Source of the DNA: JBNKZU01 sp050301795
GTDB lineage: Bacteria; Pseudomonadota; Gammaproteobacteria; Thiohalomonadales; Thiohalomonadaceae
Length of the DNA stretch: 64,000 bases
NCBI GenBank assembly: GCA_050301795.1
Contig: JBNKZU010000048.1
Location: 14,353 to 78,352, forward strand
Reading direction: 5' to 3'
Of this stretch, positions 36,836 through 46,497 are shown in pieces. Position numbers and translations under genes: made by a program. The notes under the pieces were generated by a model. It did not search any database, was not told where the DNA came from, and saw only the letters and a list, made by a program, of their open reading frames with translations. How positions within the stretch are numbered: the stretch's first letter is position 1; every line of letters begins with the position of its first letter.

Positions 36836-37573
36836 ATGCGGATTTTCACACTTACCAATTTATTACTCCTGCTTCTTCTCAGTGGATGTGCCTCAACTCC
36901 TGATGGAGATCTATCTTATGAGTGGAGCGAACAGCGCTATTTCGACGAAGCCAGAATTGCAACTGATTCAGGGAATTATCAACTTGCACTTAATTACTAC
37001 TCTCAACTTGAGGCGAAATATCCTTATGGAAAACTGACCCAGCAATCCCAGTTAGAAACCATATTTGTCCACTTCCGTAATAGTGAACCTGAGGCGGCCA
37101 TCGCAGCAGCAGATCGCTTTATTAAACTCAATCCTCGTCATCCAAAGGTTGATTATGCCTACTATATGCGCGGATTAGCCTCCTATGATCTTGATGCAAA
37201 CATGCTCGAAGAATGGATGGATGAGAGCCGTTCAGAACGTGACCCACAAGGGGCGCGAGACAGCTTTGCCTACTTTAAAGAGTTAATTACACGATACCCT
37301 AACTCAAAATATCGCAAAGATGCGCTGGATCGCATGGCAAAGATAAGAAACAGCCTTGCAAAATATGAGATCGCCGTTGCAGACTTCTATTTACGTCGTG
37401 GAGCTTATGTTGCCGCAGTTAATCGTGCAAAGTATGTTGTTGAGAATTATCCAAAAACCAATGCTATCAACGATGCGCTCAGAATTATGAATATGGGATA
37501 CCAAAAACTGGAGATGAATAAGCTTGATGAGGATGCAAAACGCATTATCGAACTCAACAAGATCAACAAATAA
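36836..37573 (+). CDS. bamD: outer membrane assembly lipoprotein BamD
   Basis: BamD is a lipoprotein of the BAM complex that inserts beta-barrels into the outer membrane. I chose ATG 36836, which gives the signal and lipobox LLLLLLLSGC with C18 lipidated; a longer reading from 36782 has no support. The 245-residue chain is built of TPR-type helices (ARIATDSGNYQLALNYYSQLEAKYPYG is typical). It faces rluD across a divergent promoter region. Confidence 0.95.
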   Translation: MRIFTLTNLLLLLLLSGCASTPDGDLSYEWSEQRYFDEARIATDSGNYQLALNYYSQLEAKYPYGKLTQQSQLETIFVHFRNSEPEAAIAAADRFIKLNPRHPKVDYAYYMRGLASYDLDANMLEEWMDESRSERDPQGARDSFAYFKELITRYPNSKYRKDALDRMAKIRNSLAKYEIAVADFYLRRGAYVAAVNRAKYVVENYPKTNAINDALRIMNMGYQKLEMNKLDEDAKRIIELNKINK

Positions 37574-37597
37574 CCCAATCGATAGAGGAATCGGACA

Positions 37598-38119
37598 ATG
37601 TGGGACTTTTTTGAAACAGTCAGACATCGACACTCAGTCAGAAAATTCAGAACAGACATGGCTGTCGAAGAAGAGAAGATTCATGCCATCCTTGAAATGG
37701 CCTGTGCAGCACCCTCTGCCGGTGATCTACAGTCATATCACATCACCGTCCTTACCTCTGAGGATGACCGAAAACAATTAGCCGTCGCCTCAAGCAATCA
37801 GGAATTTATTGCTGAAGCACCCGTGGCAATGGTGATCTGTAGCGATCCCATCCGATCAGCAACCAAATATGGAGCGAGAGGCAAAGAGCTTTATGCGCTT
37901 CAGGATGCAACCATCGCTGCAACCTACGCCCAACTTGCTGTCGCCGCCGCAGGACTGGCCTCTACCTGGATCGGTCACTTCGATGAAGCAGAGATTAAAC
38001 GAATTGCAAAACTTGATCCGGCCTATATCCCGATAGCCATTCTCAGTATCGGTTACCCCGCCGAACTACCTTCTCCCACCCCTCGCCGTCCTATTAATGA
38101 GATTGTGAACCGGTTGTAA
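37598..38119 (+). CDS. nitroreductase-family protein
   Basis: The 173-residue FMN protein belongs to the nitroreductase superfamily. The N-terminal HRHSVRKFR binds FMN phosphate; APSAGDLQSYHITVLT and the C-terminal GYPAELPSPTPRRPINEIV are typical blocks. The substrate is unknown; possible activities include nitro, quinone or flavin reduction. It starts 24 bp after bamD and shares a bidirectional terminator with glnB. Confidence 0.88.
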   Translation: MWDFFETVRHRHSVRKFRTDMAVEEEKIHAILEMACAAPSAGDLQSYHITVLTSEDDRKQLAVASSNQEFIAEAPVAMVICSDPIRSATKYGARGKELYALQDATIAATYAQLAVAAAGLASTWIGHFDEAEIKRIAKLDPAYIPIAILSIGYPAELPSPTPRRPINEIVNRL

Positions 38120-38122
38120 AAA

Positions 38123-38145
38123 AAGCCCCGAATGGGGCTTTTTTA
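38123..38145. terminator. bidirectional terminator between nitroreductase gene and glnB
   Basis: The stem AGCCCC/GGGGCT (38124-38129 with 38134-38139), loop GAAT, has A-runs on the left and T-runs on the right, so it terminates both strands. It lies directly after the nitroreductase stop and 23 bp past the glnB stop. Confidence 0.88.
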
Positions 38146-38167
38146 TAGAGCGAGTAATCATATTGCC

Positions 38168-38506
38168 TTAGATCGCTTCAGGACCCTCTTCACCGGTTCT
38201 GATTCGAACCACCTGCTCAACACTACTTACAAATATCTTTCCGTCGCCAATCTTGCCTGTGCGAGCTGCACTGGTGATTGCTTCAATAACCTCATCGACC
38301 TTATCCTCGGTAACTACCAAATCGAGTTTTACTTTTGGTAAAAAATCGACAACATACTCCGCACCTCGATAGAGTTCGGTATGCCCCTTTTGGCGACCAA
38401 AGCCTTTAACCTCCTGTGCGGTCATACCGGTGACTCCGATCTCCGATAGCGCTTCTCGAACATCATCGAGTTTGAATGGCTTGATAATGACTTCAATCTT
38501 TTTCAC
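38168..38506 (-). CDS. glnB: PII nitrogen regulatory protein
   Basis: PII is a trimeric signal protein that reports the glutamine/2-oxoglutarate and ATP/ADP state. The uridylylation site Tyr lies in RGAEYVVDFLPKVKL (Y51), and the T-loop and C-loop are present. Starting at GTG 38506 gives VKKIEVIIKPFKLDD and 112 residues, the standard PII length; a longer reading from a TTG five codons upstream is unlikely, since GAGGAA then serves as ribosome binding site. No amtB is adjacent, so glnB rather than glnK is preferred. Confidence 0.92.
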   Translation of the reverse strand: MKKIEVIIKPFKLDDVREALSEIGVTGMTAQEVKGFGRQKGHTELYRGAEYVVDFLPKVKLDLVVTEDKVDEVIEAITSAARTGKIGDGKIFVSSVEQVVRIRTGEEGPEAI

Positions 38507-38566
38507 AACACTATTCCTCAATATTTCTCTGCAAAGTTATTTAGATTATAGACCGAACACAAGCGA

Positions 38567-40198
38567 TTATTGATGATTACGACCATAACCGGAAGTGATC
38601 GGATAACGTCGATCCCGACCAAATGCACGTCTGGTGATTTTAACACCTGGAGCAGCCTGACGACGCTTGTATTCATTGAGATCGACCATACGAATCACTC
38701 GTCTCACCTCATGTTCGTCAAAACCTTTCGCCACGATCTCCGCAACGCATTCATCGTGCTCAATATATGCTTCCAGAATAGCATCCAACTCATCATAGGG
38801 CGGTAGTGAATCGCTATCTTTTTGATCAGGTGCCAGCTCTGCGGAGGGAGGGCGATCGATCACCCTCTGGGGAATCATCGGCGAAACGGAATTCCGATAC
38901 TGCGCCAATTGATAAACCACGGTCTTTGGCACATCTTTTAATACTGCAAAACCCCCAGCCATATCGCCGTATAACGTGGCATAACCCACAGCCATCTCAC
39001 TTTTATTACCGGTGGTTAACACCAGTTTTCCTTTTTTATTGGAGATTGCCATCAAAATAATTCCTCGACAGCGCGCCTGAATATTCTCTTCTGTGGTATC
39101 CGTGTCAGTTCCCGAAAACTCATCACTTAGCATCTCAAGAAAGGCGTTAAAACTCTTTTCGATCGGGATGACCTTAAAATCGGCGCCACAGGTTTCTGCC
39201 TGCATCGCGGCATCATCGATACTCATCTTCGCGGTATAGCATGACGGCATACTCACCCCTTCAACCGCCGCCCCACCCAGGGCATCAGTGGCAATCGCTA
39301 AGGTTAATGCAGAGTCGATACCGCCTGAAAGACCGATTACAACCCCTTTAAACCCATTCTTATGCACATAATCACGAACACCCACAACCAGTGCCTGGTA
39401 TATCTGCGTGATATCATCCGACTGGGTAACCTCGCCAGTCTCTATAACTACCTTGCGCTCAATTGATTTCAGTGAGACCGGAATCAGCGCTTCATCAAAG
39501 AATGGGCCGCGTTTGATACAGTCACCTAACGCATTGAGCACCATCGATCCGCCATCAAAGACCAGTTCGTCCTGACCACCGACCAGGTTGCAATAAAAGA
39601 TCGGTGCCTCACACTCTTGCGCACGCTGTCCTATCTCTTCAATTCGGGTTTGGTGTTTATGATAATGAAAAGGTGAGGCATTAAGGTTTAATATCGCCTC
39701 TGCACCAGCGGCTTTAAGCTGAGTCCCCATCGCTTTTACCCATAGATCTTCACAAACGGTTATTCCAAAACGAACACCGTCAATCTCTATGACTGAGACA
39801 TCATTACCAGATTCAAAATAGCGTTTTTCATCAAAGACACTATAGTTTGGGAGATGAATCTTGTGACAGGCGGTCTGTTGAGTACCGTTACGGGAGATCA
39901 CCACCGCACTGTTATAGCGACGTCCATCCACTAATTGCGGCGCACCAAAGATCAGGCAGGTATCAAGTTTTTCCGATTTAATGCGTGCAATGGCGCGATC
40001 AATGCGAGTTTGAAAATCGTTTCTTAGGAGCAGATCTTCTGGAGGATAACCGCATAGTGTCAGTTCTGGAAACAGGACAATATCGGCCTGATACTGCTCA
40101 ATCGCTCTGTTTGCAACATCGATAATACGCTGACCATTACCCTCAATATCACCAACAAGGAGATTGATCTGGGCCATGACAATGGAGAGATTATTCAA
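38567..40198 (-). CDS. nadE: glutamine-dependent NAD+ synthetase
   Basis: NadE makes NAD from deamido-NAD and glutamine. The N-terminal amidase domain (about 1-260) has the Glu of FPELTLCGYPPEDLL, the Lys of CHKIHLPNYSVFDEKRYF and the Cys of TVCEDLW. The synthetase domain carries the P-loop GLSGGIDSAL (about 290) and TTGNKSEMAVGYATLYGDMAGG. I chose the TTG at 40198 because the chain then begins with the usual LSIVMAQINLLVGDIEG strand (543 residues). No Shine-Dalgarno is seen, and an ATG at 40177 or a TTG at 40252 are alternatives. It follows sucD. Confidence 0.93.
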   Translation of the reverse strand: MNNLSIVMAQINLLVGDIEGNGQRIIDVANRAIEQYQADIVLFPELTLCGYPPEDLLLRNDFQTRIDRAIARIKSEKLDTCLIFGAPQLVDGRRYNSAVVISRNGTQQTACHKIHLPNYSVFDEKRYFESGNDVSVIEIDGVRFGITVCEDLWVKAMGTQLKAAGAEAILNLNASPFHYHKHQTRIEEIGQRAQECEAPIFYCNLVGGQDELVFDGGSMVLNALGDCIKRGPFFDEALIPVSLKSIERKVVIETGEVTQSDDITQIYQALVVGVRDYVHKNGFKGVVIGLSGGIDSALTLAIATDALGGAAVEGVSMPSCYTAKMSIDDAAMQAETCGADFKVIPIEKSFNAFLEMLSDEFSGTDTDTTEENIQARCRGIILMAISNKKGKLVLTTGNKSEMAVGYATLYGDMAGGFAVLKDVPKTVVYQLAQYRNSVSPMIPQRVIDRPPSAELAPDQKDSDSLPPYDELDAILEAYIEHDECVAEIVAKGFDEHEVRRVIRMVDLNEYKRRQAAPGVKITRRAFGRDRRYPITSGYGRNHQ

Positions 40199-40264
40199 TG
40201 GTGTCTGACTCGTTAATAGGTTTATCGAGGTTGCAGGGGATAACTCCTGCAACCATACACGATT

Positions 40265-41134
40265 TTATCCAAGAACCTCAGCCATTTTTGTGCCCATTAA
40301 TGCTGGTGAATGCACCACATGAACACCAGCGGCTTGTAACGCGGCAAACTTCTCCTCGGCAGTCCCTTTACCACCTGCAATAATGGCTCCAGCGTGTCCC
40401 ATACGTTTTCCGGGAGGTGCGGTCACTCCAGCGATATAGGCAACAACTGGCTTACTGATGTGTCTGGTGATGAACTCGGCGGCCTCCTCCTCTGCGGTAC
40501 CCCCAATCTCACCGACCATAATAATGCCTTCAGTCTGTGGATCCTGCTCAAACAGACAAAGGGTGTCGATGAAGCTCATACCATGTATTGGATCACCACC
40601 GATACCAACGCAGGTGGTCTGACCTAACCCGGCCAAGGTTGTTTGATGTACGGCCTCATAGGTCAATGTACCTGAACGCGACACGATACCGATCTTGCCC
40701 TTTTGATGGATTGCTCCTGGCATGATTCCAATCTTGCATTCACCGGGACTGATTATTCCGGGACAGTTCGGCCCAATGAGACGGCTCTCGGTATGTTTAA
40801 TCACCTCTTTAACCCGCAACATATCCATCACCGGGATCCCTTCGGTAATACAGACAATGACCTCAATACCTGCATCAGCAGCTTCAAGGATTGCATCAGC
40901 CGCAAATGGTGCAGGGACGTAGATCATCGTCGCCTCAGCCCCGGTCTCGGCAACAGCATCGTGTACAGTGTTAAATACCGGCAATCCAAGATGGGTCGTA
41001 CCACCTTTACCTGGTGTAACACCACCAACCATATTGGTGCCGTAGGCGATCGCCTGCTCAGAGTGGAAGGTTCCCTGCTTACCGGTAAAACCCTGACAGA
41101 TCACCTTGGTCTCTTGATGTATTAAAATAGACAC
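40265..41134 (-). CDS. sucD: succinyl-CoA synthetase alpha subunit
   Basis: SucD with SucC makes succinate and ATP/GTP from succinyl-CoA in the TCA cycle. The 289-residue subunit has the CoA-binding N-terminus (TKVICQGFTGKQGTFHSEQA) and the phosphohistidine loop GKRMGHAGAIIAGGKGTAEEK. It starts with GTG, sharing one base with the sucC stop (TAGTG), so the two are translated together. Confidence 0.97.
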   Translation of the reverse strand: MSILIHQETKVICQGFTGKQGTFHSEQAIAYGTNMVGGVTPGKGGTTHLGLPVFNTVHDAVAETGAEATMIYVPAPFAADAILEAADAGIEVIVCITEGIPVMDMLRVKEVIKHTESRLIGPNCPGIISPGECKIGIMPGAIHQKGKIGIVSRSGTLTYEAVHQTTLAGLGQTTCVGIGGDPIHGMSFIDTLCLFEQDPQTEGIIMVGEIGGTAEEEAAEFITRHISKPVVAYIAGVTAPPGKRMGHAGAIIAGGKGTAEEKFAALQAAGVHVVHSPALMGTKMAEVLG

Positions 41135-42300
41135 TATTCACCCCCTGCTGCGGCAACAACCGCTTTTGCTGCTTCAGTAAGATCATTACAGGCGGTGATC
41201 GCCAACCCGCTCTCTTCTAGCATCTGACGACCTAACTCGACATTCGTACCCTCAAGACGAACCACTACAGGCAGGCTTGTATTGACCTCTTTTACGGCAC
41301 AGATGATCCCTTCTGCAATCAGATCACAGCGAACAATGCCGCCAAAGATATTAACCAGAATTGCGCGAACATTGTCATCAGAGAGGATTAATTTAAACGC
41401 CTCGGCCACCTTTTGCGCAGTTGTGCCGCCTCCAACATCAAGAAAGTTGGCTGGCTCGCCACCATGGAGTTTGACCAGATCCATCGTTGCCATCGCTAAG
41501 CCGGCACCATTGACCATACACCCGATATTTCCATCAAGTGTGACATAGTTGAGATCGTGCTGTTTTGCCCGGTACTCACGCTCATCCTCTTGTGACGGAT
41601 CGCGTAGCTTGCTCATTCCTGGCTGACGATAGAGCGCATTCTCATCAACATTAATCTTGGCATCAAGCGCTATCAAATGACCTTCGCTGGTGACGACGAG
41701 TGGATTAATCTCAAGCAGTGAGATATCTCGCTCACCAAACAGCTTGCACAGTCCCATCATAATGTTTGTCAATTCTCGTACCTGGGTTCCTACAAGATTT
41801 AATGCAAAGGCAACGCGACGACATTGATAAGCCTGTAGGCCAACAATCGGATCAATCGCAACCGTTGTGATCTTCTCCGGTTGTGTTGCGGCAACCTCTT
41901 CGATATCCATTCCACCCTCGGTTGATGCCATAAACACCACACGCTTGGAGGCTCGATCGACAATCACACCCATATAGAGTTCGCGGGTAATATCACTAAC
42001 TGATTCAATCAGTAGTTTATTAACTGGCTGCCCTTGTCCACCACTTTGGTGGGTCACTAAACGACTTCCTAATAGATTATCAGCAAACTGTTTTAGCTCA
42101 TCCAATGAGTTGACAACCTTAACTCCACCGGCTTTACCTCGCCCACCGGCATGAACCTGAGCCTTTACGACCCATTTACCTCCGCCTAAAGCCTGAGCTG
42201 CGTGCTCAGCCTCTGCAACACTTGATGCAACCTGTCCTTCTGGCACAGGAATACCAAATTCGCTAAAGATCCCTTTGGATTGATACTCGTGAAGATTCAT
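41134..42300 (-). CDS. sucC: succinyl-CoA synthetase beta subunit
   Basis: The ATP-grasp beta subunit has 388 residues. I chose ATG 42300 (MNLHEYQSKGIFSEFGIPVPEG), which has GAGG five bases upstream; a longer reading to 42333 has no such site. GGRGKAGGVKV, LLEINPLVVTSEG and VDVGGGTTA-type loops are present (here LDVGGGTTAQKV). The gene is divergent from the PP0621 gene and starts the sucCD-nadE-glnB group. Confidence 0.97.
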   Translation of the reverse strand: MNLHEYQSKGIFSEFGIPVPEGQVASSVAEAEHAAQALGGGKWVVKAQVHAGGRGKAGGVKVVNSLDELKQFADNLLGSRLVTHQSGGQGQPVNKLLIESVSDITRELYMGVIVDRASKRVVFMASTEGGMDIEEVAATQPEKITTVAIDPIVGLQAYQCRRVAFALNLVGTQVRELTNIMMGLCKLFGERDISLLEINPLVVTSEGHLIALDAKINVDENALYRQPGMSKLRDPSQEDEREYRAKQHDLNYVTLDGNIGCMVNGAGLAMATMDLVKLHGGEPANFLDVGGGTTAQKVAEAFKLILSDDNVRAILVNIFGGIVRCDLIAEGIICAVKEVNTSLPVVVRLEGTNVELGRQMLEESGLAITACNDLTEAAKAVVAAAGGE

Positions 42301-42459
42301 CAAAACCTCGACTATTACTTTGAGTTGCCACACCCGATGTGTGGGCTCAGAAAGGCGCTATTTTGTATGAAACGGAAAAAAGTCGCAAAAGTTCTATCCG
42401 TTTCACCAAAGACAATATACCGCTACAATGTCCTGCACTAATGACATCAGGGTTTTTAA

Positions 42460-42690
42460 ATGGGTCTCTATAAACTGATCATTCTGTTCGGACTAATCTG
42501 GCTTGTTTTCACATTATATAAGCGATATCAATCATCTAGCGTTGGTTCTAAGTCTGAGAAACCTGCGATGCAAGGTGGAAAGATGGTAAGGTGTGAGGTG
42601 TGTAATACCCATATTCCAGTAAATGAGGCTATAGAAGAAAACAATCACTTTTTCTGTTCACAAGCCCATCTGGACGACTATAAACCCTAA
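42460..42690 (+). CDS. PP0621-family small membrane-anchored protein
   Basis: The 76-residue protein has an N-terminal membrane helix (residues 3-20) and a C-terminal zinc-binding-like motif: CEVCNTHIPVNEA followed by HFFCSQAHLDDY. The Cys-x2-Cys plus Cys/His pair fits the PP0621 family, whose function is unknown. It lies 6 bp before pilS, an arrangement common in Gammaproteobacteria, so it may be cotranscribed with the pilus regulators. Confidence 0.85.
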   Translation: MGLYKLIILFGLIWLVFTLYKRYQSSSVGSKSEKPAMQGGKMVRCEVCNTHIPVNEAIEENNHFFCSQAHLDDYKP

Positions 42691-42696
42691 ACGGTC

Positions 42697-44271
42697 ATGA
42701 CAGAACACGCCATTCAGACAGAGAAAGCAGAGTACTGGCGAATATTACGCCTGTTTAATCTATATCGAATTTCATTGAGCTTGATGTTTTTTAGCTTAAG
42801 CAGCAGTGATAATCTGCCCTCGTCATTAGGTGCACTTTCTCCTGACAGCTTCTATACCTACAGCCTTGGTTATTTCGCAGCAGCATTCTTTGCCGCTTTC
42901 CCGATCATCTTCCAAAAACCGAGTTTTAAGACTCAGCTCTATCTTCAGACCGGGATAGATATCTTCTTTATCACCATGCTTGCCCATATGAGTGGCGGTT
43001 TAAGTAGTGGATTAGGAATTCTACTCATTGTCACTATTGCGAATAACAGCTCATTAGTTGTCGGGATAACACCGTATGTCTTTGCGACCATTGCCTCATT
43101 CGCGGTCCTTGCAGAGCAGACCTTCAATTTTATTAACCATGGTGATTCTGGTTATCAATACGCAGGGTTTACCGGATTAGCGCTATTTATTACAGCGATT
43201 ATCACTCAAGTGATGGCGCGCAGAGTGCGAGAGACTCAAGAGCTCGCGGAGCAGCGTAGTGTTGACCTTGCCAATATGGCTCAGCTAACCGACTATGTGA
43301 TCAAACAAATGGATACCGGAATTATTGCCATAGATCCGGGTCAACGGATCCATTTGATGAATCAATCAGCACAAACACTTTTAGGAATTAGCTCAAGAGA
43401 TTTAAGAAAGAACCTGGGTAATGTTTCGGCAGAGCTTTCAAATGCACTGAACAGGTGGCTTGAGGACAAAACAGCGACTATCACTCCAATCAAATATGAT
43501 GATCGTCGCGTTGAGGTGTTACCCCGTTTCACAACCATCGGAATTAAACGTGTTGAAGGGGTGCTCATCTTTCTTGATGATTACAAAAAGCGGCTCGAAC
43601 AGGCGCAGCAGATCAAACTAGCGGCACTTGGGCGACTGGTTGCTAGTATTGCTCATGAGATTCGGAACCCTCTTGCCTCAATCAGCCACGCAAATGAGCT
43701 TCTCTCTGAGTCACCCGTGCTTCAAAGCGGTGATCGACGTTTAACCGATATCATTCACAATAATACACATCGTCTTAACAATATTGTTGAAACGATCTTG
43801 CAACTTGGAAAACGATCTCAAACCCAACCAGAAGAGATTATCATAAACAACTGGTTAATCGCTTTTGTTAGCGAATTCCGCTCACTCAACAATCTTGATG
43901 AAAATGATATTGTTATCCGTGTGACTGACAAGAGTATGGTTATCAGATTCGATACAACACACCTGCACCAGATCATCTGGAACCTATGCAGCAATGGTAT
44001 TCGCTACGCCAACGAAAGTCGTCAGCCCAAGGTGGAACTGGTCGCAGACAGGTCTAAAGGTATCGTCAAAATCGCTGTGATCGATAGTGGTCAAGGTATA
44101 CCACAGGAGCATCAAAGTGAAATCTTTGAACCATTCTTTACGACGGACAGTAGCGGAAATGGTCTAGGGCTCTACATCTCCAGAGAACTCGCTGCGGCCA
44201 ATGGTGCTGATCTGAACTATTCACCGACCCCGAACGGTCAAAGCTGTTTTATACTTAGCTCACATGAGTAA
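42697..44271 (+). CDS. pilS: type IV pilus sensor histidine kinase PilS
   Basis: PilS is the membrane kinase that controls pilin expression. The 524-residue protein has about six membrane segments up to residue 170 (including HMSGGLSSGLGILLIVTIAN, typical of PilS), a PAS-like linker (DTGIIAIDPGQRIHLMNQSA), the H-box SIAHEIRNPLASISHANELL (His about 320) and an ATPase domain with NLCSNGIRYA and GLGLYIS. It is followed by pilR 8 bp downstream. Confidence 0.92.
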   Translation: MTEHAIQTEKAEYWRILRLFNLYRISLSLMFFSLSSSDNLPSSLGALSPDSFYTYSLGYFAAAFFAAFPIIFQKPSFKTQLYLQTGIDIFFITMLAHMSGGLSSGLGILLIVTIANNSSLVVGITPYVFATIASFAVLAEQTFNFINHGDSGYQYAGFTGLALFITAIITQVMARRVRETQELAEQRSVDLANMAQLTDYVIKQMDTGIIAIDPGQRIHLMNQSAQTLLGISSRDLRKNLGNVSAELSNALNRWLEDKTATITPIKYDDRRVEVLPRFTTIGIKRVEGVLIFLDDYKKRLEQAQQIKLAALGRLVASIAHEIRNPLASISHANELLSESPVLQSGDRRLTDIIHNNTHRLNNIVETILQLGKRSQTQPEEIIINNWLIAFVSEFRSLNNLDENDIVIRVTDKSMVIRFDTTHLHQIIWNLCSNGIRYANESRQPKVELVADRSKGIVKIAVIDSGQGIPQEHQSEIFEPFFTTDSSGNGLGLYISRELAAANGADLNYSPTPNGQSCFILSSHE

Positions 44272-44279
44272 ATGATGTT

Positions 44280-45665
44280 ATGACAAACACTACCTCAACC
44301 AAAAACGTAGCACTAATCATTGATGATGAGCCGGATATCATAGAGCTTTTGTCGGTGACCCTTGAACGGATGGAAATTGAATCTGTTTCTGCGATGACCT
44401 ACCACGCAGCAATAAAGGCGCTAAGTTCTCAAGAATTTGATCTGTGCCTGACCGACATGCGTCTTCCCGATGGTAACGGACTAGATATCATTAAAAAGAT
44501 TCAGGAGCAATACTCAAATACCCCTGTAGCCATGCTTACTGCTCACGGCAACATGAACTCAGCGATTGAGGCACTAAAGGCTGGCGCTTTCGACTTCGTC
44601 AACAAACCGATTGAGCTAAAAACGCTACGTGGCCTGATTAACAGCGCACTAAAACTTAGAGAAGCCAACAAAAGAGAGCATCAGGATAGTGAACGCCACA
44701 ACGATGGAATTATGCAGTTTCTTGGCGAATCCACACAAATCCAGCAACTACGTCAAACCATCATTAAGCTATCTAAAAGCATGGCACCCATCTACATCAA
44801 TGGCGAATCTGGAACAGGAAAAGAGTTGGTTGCACGACTGATCCATCAACAAGGCCCTCGGGCAGACAAACCCTTTATTGCCGTTAACTGCGGCGCTATC
44901 CCTTCAGAATTGATGGAGAGTGAGTTTTTCGGACACGTTAAGGGTAGCTTTACCGGAGCCCATGATCATAAAGAGGGGTTATTTCAGGCGGCTAATGGCG
45001 GTACGCTGTTCCTTGATGAAATTGCAGACCTACCTATGGAGATGCAGGTTAAGCTGCTCAGGGCAATTCAGGAAAAAGCGGTTCGGCCTGTTGGCTCTTC
45101 AAGTGAAATCAATATTGATGTCCGTATACTAAGTGCAACACATCGTGATCTCTTGAGTCGTGTACAAGATGGTTTCTTTAGAGAGGATCTCTTTTATCGG
45201 GTTAATGTAATTGAGCTTAAAATCCCAAGCCTACGTCAACGACCTGATGACATTCCGATATTGATAGATCACATCATTAATAAAGTCTGTAAAAACATGG
45301 CACTACCTCAACCTGAGATTGATGAAGAGGCCATGAATAAATTAATTGAATACTCCTTTCCTGGAAATGTTCGTGAACTCGAAAATATTCTTGAACGCGC
45401 TGTCACGCTCTGTGATCAGAACACCATTACCGGAAGTGATTTAAGACTCTCTGAAACTAGGGGTGTAAAGAAGACAGACTTTAACGGATCTGATGTGCCT
45501 GAAATAACGGGGTCATTAGATGATTATCTGGCTGATATTGAACGTGTTCAGATCATGAAAACGCTTGAGCAGTGCCGCTACAACAAGACGGCCGCTGCCA
45601 AAGCACTAGGCATCACCTTTCGCTCGCTTCGATACCGTATTGAACGTCTTGGGATAGAGGATTAA
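44280..45665 (+). CDS. pilR: type IV pilus response regulator PilR (NtrC family)
   Basis: PilR activates sigma-54 RNA polymerase at the pilin promoter. The receiver domain has phosphoacceptor D59 (CLTDMRLPDGNG). The AAA+ domain has GESGTGKELVAR (about 175), GSFTGAHDH (about 222, the GAFTGA sigma-54 contact loop with S for A) and LFLDEIADLP. The C-terminal Fis-type helix-turn-helix is YNKTAAAKALGITFRSLRYRI. A matching sigma-54 promoter lies upstream of pilA in this window. It is convergent with the gsp operon. Confidence 0.93.
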   Translation: MTNTTSTKNVALIIDDEPDIIELLSVTLERMEIESVSAMTYHAAIKALSSQEFDLCLTDMRLPDGNGLDIIKKIQEQYSNTPVAMLTAHGNMNSAIEALKAGAFDFVNKPIELKTLRGLINSALKLREANKREHQDSERHNDGIMQFLGESTQIQQLRQTIIKLSKSMAPIYINGESGTGKELVARLIHQQGPRADKPFIAVNCGAIPSELMESEFFGHVKGSFTGAHDHKEGLFQAANGGTLFLDEIADLPMEMQVKLLRAIQEKAVRPVGSSSEINIDVRILSATHRDLLSRVQDGFFREDLFYRVNVIELKIPSLRQRPDDIPILIDHIINKVCKNMALPQPEIDEEAMNKLIEYSFPGNVRELENILERAVTLCDQNTITGSDLRLSETRGVKKTDFNGSDVPEITGSLDDYLADIERVQIMKTLEQCRYNKTAAAKALGITFRSLRYRIERLGIED

Positions 45666-45732
45666 CTAACCTCGACTCAGGATAAGAGTGGCTAGCATAA
45701 ACCGAACACCTCCTGAAACAACAGAGGTTTAT

Positions 45733-46497
45733 TTAAAGCTTGCCACTGCGGTTAATCTGCACAACACCACCCTGACTTCTCCCGAACATGTTTAATGCAT
45801 TGATCAATGCTCTATCATTAGTACGCCTGGCTGCTACAGTGCCGGTTATTGCGTAACTGCTATCCTCACTTAGTTTTATAGTGCTTTTTAGGTCTAACAC
45901 ATCGCCACCATCCTTGATATCAGCGTTTATCTCACTAGTTTCATCGTTTGTTGATAATTCGGTAACGATGGTTCCTAGCTCAACCCGCTCAATTAACACC
46001 ACAGCCGCCCCGCTCCAAACAATCCGACCATCAACTGTTGTTGGTTTGTTATCGCGTATTTCCAATGTGGTGATATCAACAAGGAGATCGCCTTCGGCAG
46101 TCACTGGAAAAGATGTAAGATTCATCGCCAGGAATGCTGCTTTTAACTTGCCTTGCATTGATTCGAGTCGAAGCTTCTGATTAAAACTGATTGATACACG
46201 TGTATTGAGATAGCCTAGATCGCCATTGACTTTAATATCAGCGGCAACAGCCCCGGTAAACAGACTAAATAGTGCGCTATCCCATGCAACAGCGCCTATC
46301 TGTTTTCCATTGAAGGTCACACTCTCTGAGCGCCCGTTCCAGATTGAGCCACTAAGCCCTGAGAGCTCGACGCCTGCACTCTTTAATGTTTCTGTCCCTA
46401 TAAGCTTGTTCGCAACAAATGAGACGGGGAGTTTAGCGATCAAGCCAATGATAAATACAACAATAAAAAGGGTTAACGCTTTATAGATTTCTTTCAC
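45733..46497 (-). CDS. gspN: type II secretion protein GspN
   Basis: The 254-residue protein has one N-terminal membrane helix (about 8-27) and a periplasmic beta-rich domain (LSGLSGSIWNGRSESVTFNGKQIG is a GspN block). GspN is an optional T2SS part of uncertain role. The start is GTG overlapping the gspM stop (GTGA). It is the last gene of the gsp operon. Confidence 0.85.
   Translation of the reverse strand: MKEIYKALTLFIVVFIIGLIAKLPVSFVANKLIGTETLKSAGVELSGLSGSIWNGRSESVTFNGKQIGAVAWDSALFSLFTGAVAADIKVNGDLGYLNTRVSISFNQKLRLESMQGKLKAAFLAMNLTSFPVTAEGDLLVDITTLEIRDNKPTTVDGRIVWSGAAVVLIERVELGTIVTELSTNDETSEINADIKDGGDVLDLKSTIKLSEDSSYAITGTVAARRTNDRALINALNMFGRSQGGVVQINRSGKL

Noticed and set aside
38168..38506. 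GlnK rather than GlnB assignment
   Set aside because: No amtB is adjacent; the sequence alone cannot separate the two, so GlnB is used as the general PII name.
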